From JALGWN01 sp964598025 (lineage in GTDB: Bacteria; Arandabacterota; Arandabacteria; Arandabacterales; Arandabacteraceae): 38,702 nt of DNA. Position 1 is the stretch's first letter. Each line of letters begins with the position of its first letter. Location of the stretch: assembly GCA_964598025.1 (NCBI GenBank), contig CAZRAU010000018.1, positions 1 to 38,702 on the forward strand. Reading direction: 5' to 3'. A program made the translations under genes and the position numbers. The notes beneath the pieces are model-generated. The model saw only the letters and a list, made by a program, of their open reading frames with translations. It was not told where the DNA came from and made no database searches. Of the stretch, positions 33,208 through 38,702 are shown piece after piece.

Positions 33208-36200
33208 ATGAGAGGCATACTTCGAAGAGCACTGTCACTCATGTTCATATCGGCCGGGTGTGTCCTCCTTGTCTCGGCGGTGGCCCAGGACGGACTTGGC
33301 GCCGCTCCTCAAGTCGGGGGTGTTGAACCCTCAAGCGCACACACCGGTGAAGTGATTACCCTTGACATAACCGGGCAAGGCTTACTTGAACCTGATTCGA
33401 TCTATCTGGAAAGGGTGGGGCTAGCTCGCCTGGTGGCCGCTCCACCAATCCAGGTCTCGGATTCAACGCTCGTCTGTGATCTCCTGCTTAAAGGTGCTGA
33501 GCTGGGTCTATGGGATTTGGTGGTCGCCAATGCCGCTGGGGAAAAGGACACGCTGCCTCAAAGTTTTGAGGTACTGCCGGGCTTGGTCTGGCGGGATGTC
33601 GCACGCCTGAACACCGAACCTTCAGGGGCCTATGCCGGTCGTTCGCGGTGTGTTGCCGTGGCCCGCGATGGGGACGTGCATGTGGTTTGGTGTGACACGC
33701 GACACGGTGTTAGGGAGGTCTACTACAGGCGATGCGAGGCAGGGATCTGGGGACCCGACGAGCGCCTGACCGACGATCGGGGCGGAGTGTGGGAGCCCTC
33801 CATAGCTGCAGACGCCTCCGGAAACGTCCACCTTGTCTGGCAGGCATCGGCGGCCGGCGGCTATGAAGTTTATTGGATGCGCCGCGGCGCCTCAGGCTGG
33901 AGTCCGCCGGAGATGCTCGATGACGAGTCGGGTTTCTCTCTCTATCCTGATGTCGCTGCCGACAGTGCAGGCCGCGTTCATGTGGTCTGGAGCGACAACA
34001 AGGAAGGCGAGTTCCAGATCTACTACCGGCTTTGGGATGGTGCATCCTGGGGGCAGGCCGCCCGCCTCACCGATACGCCCGGGGCATCTTTGTATCCTTC
34101 TATCGCAGTCGGGTATGACGGTAGCGTGCATGTGGTATGGCAGGACGATTGGGAGGGTGCATGCCAGGTCTACTACAAGGCCTTTGACGGTATCTCGTGG
34201 GGGACGGACGAGAGAATCACCGCCGCACCGGTATCAGCCACGGATCCTTGTATTTCCCCAGGCCCTGACGGGACCGTGCATGTCGCATGGGTTGAACCCT
34301 CGACCCGCGCGCGCCGAGGGATCTACTACAGATCCATGAGCCGGGCCGGCTGGGAGGAGGAGCAAGAGATATCCAAAGGCAGCATGTATTCGATCGGGCC
34401 TTCCATTGTGACCGATCCTTACGGGACGGTGCATATCGTTTGGAAGTATGCCATCTCACTCCACCCGCCGGGCGCGATCTACGCGGTAAGAGGGTCGGGC
34501 AGGATGTGGATTCAGGATCTGGCTGTACCCACCTTGCCCGGAGGTGTGCGCCCCTCGATTGCAACGGGCGAGGACGGCGTTGTTCACCTGGTGTGGGCAG
34601 ACAGTATTGGGGGTGAGTCCAATATGGCGTACCGCCCCTTGCCGCGCGAGCCGGCCCCGCCCCCTCTGGTTTTAACCGTGTCGCCCGCCGAGGCCTACAA
34701 TACGTTCCCAGTACACGCAGTTGTGCAGGGTACCGAATTTCTTCCCGACCCCGAGGTGTGGCTGGAGAACGCGGCAGGAGGGAAGATCGCCGGTACCGGT
34801 GTGACGCGGAAGACACCGAGGCTGATTGAATGTGATTTCGACCTGGCCGGCACGTCCCCGGAGCTTTGGGGGCTGTCTGTACGGAATAGCGACATGCAGA
34901 CCGACCTGCTCCCCGGCGCCATCAATGTCCATGACAGCCCGTGGACGGCAGAGGAAGTCATCTCGGGCGGGTCCGGCACCGCTATCACAAGCTCGAATAA
35001 CGCTAGGTGCGTCGTCCGGGGTCCCAACGGAGTGACCCATGCGGCATGGCAAGATGACAGGGACGGCAACCTCGAGATATATTACCGCAAATGCCTTGGC
35101 ACCACCTGGTTGAGTGAGACCAGGCTTACCGAATGCGATGGCAATTCAAAATCGCCATCCATCGTGCTGGATACCGGTGGGCTTGCTCGCATATTGCATG
35201 TGTGTTGGAGCGATGACCGGGACGGCGTGGCGGAAGTCTATTACAAGAAGTTCTATGGCACATTCTGGGGCTACGACACGCGCATCAGCCCCAACGATTC
35301 GATTCAGTCCGGCTCCCCGTCCATGGTGCTTGACGCCTCGGGTAGACCGTTCATCTTCTATGAAGACAGGAGGTACGGGGCCAGGGTTATCATGTGCTCA
35401 AGGTGGAAAAGCCACTGGATCGAGGAGCAGATCTCCGAGACCGGCCCCGGTGCAGCGGGCCCAGCTTGCTGTGCCGACGGCCTTGGCAATGTCCATGTTG
35501 TGTGGGAGGCCAGGCCTGATAACAAGTGGTATGTCTACCACAGGCAGTGGGATGGCACGGCCTGGGGGGAAATACGGCAGATAAGCAACGGAAGCTATGC
35601 CGGCGTCAACCCAGACTGTGCCTGCGATGAAGCAGGGAGGCTGATGGTGGTTTGGGCCTCGTACGGCTTGAAGGGAGTGATCAAGGACGGCGATGACTGG
35701 ATGGATCTCGGCAGTATCTCCTCCCCTAGCTATATGGCCAACCTGGCTGCCGACGGGATGGGTGGATTTCATCTGGTTTCAGATTACTATGGTGTCCTTT
35801 ATTACCAGGCATACCGGGGCACCTGGTCGGCGCGCATGCGACTCAACCCGGGATCATACGGTAGGAAGCCTTTCGTCTCGGCTGATGAGGACGGGCACCT
35901 GATTGTGGTGTGGACCGACGGCAAAGACGGCGGCAGCTCCATCGTGGCGCGGCGCTGGGAGGGTGACCCGGGTGTGGCGGGGTCGGAAGTGGTTGAGGCC
36001 GGGCCGGTTGGATTCGGGATCGCGCACCTCACTCCCAACCCCTTCAGCGTAAGTGCGGAGATCAAGTTCACCCTGGCCTCGGTCTCCGATGCGAGGGTGT
36101 CCATATCGGATGTGAGGGGCCGGCTCATATGGCAGGAAGATCTGGAAGCCATGGCCCCAGGTTACCATGCCATTAAGTGGAATGGCGAGGATACCCGCGG

Positions 36201-36285
36201 CAGGCATGTATCTCCAGGCGTCTATTTCGTGTGCCTCACCGCGGGCGACAAGACAGCTCATGCCAAAGCGGTGCTCCTCCGCTGA
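33208..36285 (+). CDS. Large secreted BNR/sialidase-type repeat protein with FlgD-like tail
   Basis: A 1025-residue exported protein (signal peptide about 1-27). An IPT/TIG-like Ig domain covers about 30-120, then two blocks of beta-propeller-type repeats (about 130-475 and 590-900) in which each unit carries VHVVW followed by YY or YYR and a W-G end, as in BNR/neuraminidase-like repeats. A second IPT-like domain separates them (VSPAEAYNTFPVHAVVQG). The end, about 935-1025, is FlgD-like (LTPNPFSV, ISDVRGRL, GVYFVCL, AKAVLLR). I chose the ATG at 33208, with GGGGAG 7 nt upstream, over the GTG at 33202. No catalytic residues of sialidases were found; it may bind glycans or act as an adhesin. Confidence 0.85.
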   Translation: MRGILRRALSLMFISAGCVLLVSAVAQDGLGAAPQVGGVEPSSAHTGEVITLDITGQGLLEPDSIYLERVGLARLVAAPPIQVSDSTLVCDLLLKGAELGLWDLVVANAAGEKDTLPQSFEVLPGLVWRDVARLNTEPSGAYAGRSRCVAVARDGDVHVVWCDTRHGVREVYYRRCEAGIWGPDERLTDDRGGVWEPSIAADASGNVHLVWQASAAGGYEVYWMRRGASGWSPPEMLDDESGFSLYPDVAADSAGRVHVVWSDNKEGEFQIYYRLWDGASWGQAARLTDTPGASLYPSIAVGYDGSVHVVWQDDWEGACQVYYKAFDGISWGTDERITAAPVSATDPCISPGPDGTVHVAWVEPSTRARRGIYYRSMSRAGWEEEQEISKGSMYSIGPSIVTDPYGTVHIVWKYAISLHPPGAIYAVRGSGRMWIQDLAVPTLPGGVRPSIATGEDGVVHLVWADSIGGESNMAYRPLPREPAPPPLVLTVSPAEAYNTFPVHAVVQGTEFLPDPEVWLENAAGGKIAGTGVTRKTPRLIECDFDLAGTSPELWGLSVRNSDMQTDLLPGAINVHDSPWTAEEVISGGSGTAITSSNNARCVVRGPNGVTHAAWQDDRDGNLEIYYRKCLGTTWLSETRLTECDGNSKSPSIVLDTGGLARILHVCWSDDRDGVAEVYYKKFYGTFWGYDTRISPNDSIQSGSPSMVLDASGRPFIFYEDRRYGARVIMCSRWKSHWIEEQISETGPGAAGPACCADGLGNVHVVWEARPDNKWYVYHRQWDGTAWGEIRQISNGSYAGVNPDCACDEAGRLMVVWASYGLKGVIKDGDDWMDLGSISSPSYMANLAADGMGGFHLVSDYYGVLYYQAYRGTWSARMRLNPGSYGRKPFVSADEDGHLIVVWTDGKDGGSSIVARRWEGDPGVAGSEVVEAGPVGFGIAHLTPNPFSVSAEIKFTLASVSDARVSISDVRGRLIWQEDLEAMAPGYHAIKWNGEDTRGRHVSPGVYFVCLTAGDKTAHAKAVLLR

Positions 36286-36443
36286 CCCCTGCTTCTGTGC
36301 CTACTTGATCTGTCTGACGCAGTGGATGACGATACCGTCCGCCCACGTGATGGTGGCCGCCAAAGAAACGAGCCAGAAATCTCTACCTTTGGCTGGATCA
36401 GCTTCTGGGTGAAGAGCTGACATGTTCCCCACGCCTCCCCAAA

Positions 36444-36481
36444 CTGCACCATAGGCAGGACTTTCAGGGTTGTGTTCGAAC
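36444..36481 (-). repeat. 38-bp exact repeat, copy 2
   Basis: Identical over 38 bases to 31980-32017. The minus-strand reading is again FEHNPESPAYGA, here inside a longer open frame. Confidence 0.85.
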
Positions 36482-36524
36482 TGTTTAGCCAACAGACCAA
36501 GTGTATCAACCGAAGTGTGGGGTC

Positions 36525-36653
36525 TTATACTTCTTGTGGGTTAAAGCCGGAGTGGTGCCAGGAGAGGACCTTCTCTCGGATCTCAGGGCTCATGAGGTCT
36601 TTAGACACCAGGAATGTGAGCACTTCGTGAGCCAAGATCGACAGGCAGGATTC
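36525..36653 (-). pseudogene. Transposase C-terminal fragment (IS91/IS1294-like)
   Basis: A 42-codon minus-strand frame between two stops reads ILAHEVLTFLVSKDLMS, then EIREKVLSWHHSGFNP. The KVLSWHHSGFN core resembles the KILSWRHSGFNVH motif of IS91/IS1294-type transposases. No start, no catalytic Tyr region and no insertion-sequence ends are present, so it is a remnant. Confidence 0.5.
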
Positions 36654-36835
36654 TCATATGTTCTGATTTCGGAATGAAGATGGAGCCCGCCGGGAGAACC
36701 GATACGACGCCCATGACGTCAACTGTCTAATCCCTGAAGAATGCCTATTAGCACACTCTTCGTTTCGGTGTTGCTGGACGGCGTGCTCGGCCAGGACATC
36801 CCATTGACGGGCTCCATTCTCATGCCGATACCTTC

Positions 36836-37798
36836 TCAAAGAGACGGCGTTTCGCCTTCGGATGCTAGGTGGACCTTGGCCCAGACCTGCAAGGTCTGCG
36901 ACGCTTCGCGTTCCCCACCCCCGGATCCTCCTCCGGGCGGACCACCACCGCGGGGCATCCCCCCTCCGGGCGGACCACCACTGCCGGACATCCCTCCTCC
37001 GGGCGGACCACCACCGCGGGGCATCCCCCCTCCGGGTGGACCACCACCGCCGGACATACCTCCTTCACCATCGCCCCCTCTTGCGCCCCCCATCATTGCT
37101 TCCTTGTCCGCCTGAGCCGTCTCAAAACCGATGCCGACCGTCCCCTGCCGCTCTGCGCCATCGGCGTAAATGGCATACGGGTGGTCTCCATCCTCAAACA
37201 GCGGGACCTTGAGCTCATAGACGACTGTGTTTTCCACAACGCCAACGGCAATCTCCAGCCCATGCAGATCTGTCATCGCCAGACGCCTCGAATCGTTCTC
37301 CCCAGGCCCCAGGATCTCCAGATCCTTGAGCGAGCTTGCGAACATGTCTTTCAGCGTCTTGAGATCCTGCTCGCTGTCTTCCGGTGTCTTTCCCTTTTCA
37401 CCGCCACTCATATCCGGCTCTGGCCCGCCGCCCCCCATCCCCAGGGGGAACTTTATGCCCAGGGTCCTGCCCTTGCCTCCCTTCGGATCCAACCACACGG
37501 TGAAACCCTGTCCCATGATCTGTCTCTGCACCTGTGTATCCACCGGGATCAGACAGAGGTAGAGATACTCGTCATCGTTCATCAAACCGATGGAGACCTT
37601 CTTATCCTCAACGTACACCAGCCCACCTCGCCAGTCCGCCCCCTCCCCATCAACGACGATGTCGCGGTCTTTCCAGATGCTGCTCAGCTCTACCTGGCCG
37701 CATCCCTGAGAAATCAAGCCGATCGCGATGCCGATACACACAAGAAGGGGCAAACAAATAGAATGGACCGCTTTCACGATTCTCTCAGACTTTCCCAT
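36836..37798 (-). CDS. Lipoprotein with a CBM9-like domain and Gly/Pro-rich repeats
   Basis: A 320-residue exported lipoprotein. The ATG at 37796-37798 follows AAAGGAG at 8 nt. A lipobox-like LISQGC lies near the end of the signal peptide, giving a lipidated Cys at about 33. Residues 40-220 form a beta-rich domain like the CBM9-type domains (DIVVDGEGADW, VSIGLMNDDEYLYLCLIP). Residues about 250-305 are four tandem 11-residue units (GGPPGGGM plus 3), low-complexity and probably disordered or extended, and the end is charged. It ends 549 bp from the repeat protein upstream on the other strand. The downstream partner starts 5 bp before it, so the Spy-like gene and this gene form an operon. Confidence 0.75.
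   Translation of the reverse strand: MGKSERIVKAVHSICLPLLVCIGIAIGLISQGCGQVELSSIWKDRDIVVDGEGADWRGGLVYVEDKKVSIGLMNDDEYLYLCLIPVDTQVQRQIMGQGFTVWLDPKGGKGRTLGIKFPLGMGGGGPEPDMSGGEKGKTPEDSEQDLKTLKDMFASSLKDLEILGPGENDSRRLAMTDLHGLEIAVGVVENTVVYELKVPLFEDGDHPYAIYADGAERQGTVGIGFETAQADKEAMMGGARGGDGEGGMSGGGGPPGGGMPRGGGPPGGGMSGSGGPPGGGMPRGGGPPGGGSGGGEREASQTLQVWAKVHLASEGETPSL
36927..37063 (-). repeat. Four tandem 33-nt coding repeats
   Basis: Units of 33 nt encode GGPPGGGM followed by PRG or SGS/SGG. Alternate units are nearly identical (PRG type and SG type), suggesting duplication of a two-unit block. Confidence 0.85.
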
Positions 37799-37803
37799 TC
37801 TCC

Positions 37804-38702
37804 CTACTCCTTTCCACCCCACCGCTCATGATCGCGAGCGTGCTGCCCGTGCCCGAGGCCGGGAAAGTATCCCGCCGTCCCCGGCATGCGGGACTGATGA
37901 GGGTCCGGGGGGCCCTGAGGGCCCTGGAGATGTCGCCCGTCGTATTGCATCCTCTGTTCGGGCGGCAAGACCTCCCGGATATCGAGATCCGTGTCTATTC
38001 GCTCCTTCCTGATTGCGCCATGCAGGGAACTCATTTCGTCCATCTTTCCGATGACGGCCTGTTCATCGGGCTCGTCCAGTACAAGCAATGCGTCAAGCTC
38101 AGCCTCCTTGATTCTAAGCTGACTCATGAGAGGAACGATGCTCCGCTCACACGCCATTCGGAGTTCCTCGATCTTCTCTCTCTGCTCCTCTGTGAGATCG
38201 GGAAGACCCGCCGGCCGTCCGGGCTCCTTTTCTTCACTCTGAGGCCCCTGTCCCGTAGCTTCAGCCGGGCTTCGGTCCGGCTCGGAGAGCTGCCCTCCTC
38301 TTTCCGAACGGCGTCCCCGACCGCTGTAGGGTCGCTCCTCCTGCCTGGTATCTCTCCCCTCGCCTTCCCCGGCTGTCCACCTGCTCCGGGTATCGTGCGG
38401 CATACTCTCCTCGTCTCCTGAGGGGGCGCCTCGTTCCATGCCACGCCGGAACCCATCGTGCGACGCCCGACCGGCACCCGCCTCGCTGGGGTCCTGCCCC
38501 GGCCCGCTGAACATCCCCAATGGGCCCGGCCCCGAACGCGGACCTCCGGGGCCCGCAGGACCGCCCTGACACATGGAAGCCAGATCCGGACCCATGCCGT
38601 GCGGCCCGGCCCCGCCAAGTCCTCTGCGAGGCCCCCCCGCACCAGCAGCCTCGAGCTCCGCACGAACCGCAAGATGCGCGTCCATATCGGCCTTGCGAAT
38701 CG
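37804..38702 (-). CDS. Spy/CpxP-like periplasmic protein, 5' end outside the window
   Basis: At least 298 residues with an open frame to the window edge; the visible N-terminus is not a signal peptide, so the start lies further upstream. The first part is very rich in Gly, Pro, Arg and Ser. From about 164 (counting the Met at 38685 as 1) the sequence LTEEQREKIEELR starts a helical LTxxQ-type domain, with LREVLPPEQRMQYDG-like features at the end (DIREVLPPEQRMQY). This fits the Spy/CpxP/ZraP family, ATP-independent chaperones or metal sensors of the periplasm. It precedes the lipoprotein gene by 5 bp, indicating one operon. The long low-complexity front part is unusual for the family. Confidence 0.75.
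   Translation of the reverse strand, partial: IRKADMDAHLAVRAELEAAGAGGPRRGLGGAGPHGMGPDLASMCQGGPAGPGGPRSGPGPLGMFSGPGQDPSEAGAGRASHDGFRRGMERGAPSGDEESMPHDTRSRWTAGEGEGRDTRQEERPYSGRGRRSERGGQLSEPDRSPAEATGQGPQSEEKEPGRPAGLPDLTEEQREKIEELRMACERSIVPLMSQLRIKEAELDALLVLDEPDEQAVIGKMDEMSSLHGAIRKERIDTDLDIREVLPPEQRMQYDGRHLQGPQGPPDPHQSRMPGTAGYFPGLGHGQHARDHERWGGKE

Larger units (their letters stand above)
36286..36835. other. Intergenic region with gene remnants
   Basis: About 550 bp without an intact gene. On the minus strand 36301-36492 stays open and reads like a degraded protein (FEHNPESPAYGA, then RDFWLVSLAATI and GIVIHCVRQ), possibly a carboxymuconolactone-decarboxylase-like fragment lacking its Cys motif. 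A transposase-like fragment lies just upstream of it (36525-36653). Both are non-functional debris as far as can be seen. Confidence 0.5.

Noticed and set aside
36301..36492. Intact AhpD/carboxymuconolactone-decarboxylase-like gene
   Set aside because: Only a short piece with weak resemblance; the CxxC and usual start are missing.
36927..37063. CRISPR-like array
   Set aside because: The 33-nt units are contiguous and in frame with the lipoprotein; there are no unique spacers.

Overview
The window is 38.7 kb of bacterial chromosome, roughly 58% G+C and densely coded, with two runs of N (100 and 10 bases) that mark it as a scaffolded draft, probably a metagenome-assembled genome. Four secreted proteins end in a FlgD-like Ig domain (NPF start, V.D..GR core, GVY....L and a basic C-terminus). 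Other exported proteins include Cys-rich beta-helix proteins, a CBM9/DUF5916 outer-membrane protein and a lipoprotein. Together these suggest a double-membraned member of an FCB-type candidate phylum (Krumholzibacteriota, Eisenbacteria or Latescibacteria-like). This placement is inference; there is no rRNA or marker gene to test it. Start sites have strong AAGGAGG-type ribosome sites, GTG and TTG starts are common, and many genes have recognisable sigma70-type promoters.

Layout. 1-777: no gene. 778-4166 (minus): secreted matrixin-like metalloprotease and exported CubicO-type serine hydrolase. 4288-5771 (minus): a doubtful small ORF, then a peroxiredoxin whose peroxidatic cysteine is encoded by in-frame TGA followed by a SECIS-like hairpin (a selenoprotein), behind a YkgJ-type Cys-cluster gene cut by the 100-N gap. 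6102-7481 and 11398-12600: two secreted beta-helix proteins sharing an unusual C-terminal tail. Between them lie a GT39-type membrane glycosyltransferase and an overlapping pair for CDP-polyol chemistry (CDP-glycerol glycerophosphotransferase-like plus cytidylyltransferase-like). 12921-18221: a soluble Ser/Thr kinase with TPRs, then an ABC ATPase/permease pair. 18405-21702: M1 metallopeptidase fusion and MscL. 21794-24200 (minus): an HdeD - atypical kinase - CorA operon. 24298-28435 (minus): DUF5916 outer-membrane protein and a polysaccharide deacetylase. 28730-31911: radical SAM/SPASM protein, then a PerR-like regulator and catalase. 32239-36285: two secreted proteins, one a BNR-like repeat protein. 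36836-38702 (minus): lipoprotein with Gly/Pro repeats and a partial Spy/CpxP-like protein.

How the parts fit. Two separate peroxide-defence modules are present: the selenocysteine peroxiredoxin, and the PerR-like regulator/catalase pair with a candidate operator at the regulator's own start. A second theme is the cell surface: secreted hydrolases, adhesin-like repeat proteins, glycan enzymes and two families of C-terminal tail that may be sorting signals. Small decayed sequences (a 38-bp exact repeat, a transposase fragment, a near-perfect palindrome) sit in the intergenic spaces. The selenoprotein is the strongest unexpected result; the shared beta-helix tail and the HdeD-kinase-CorA operon are the most likely undescribed items.
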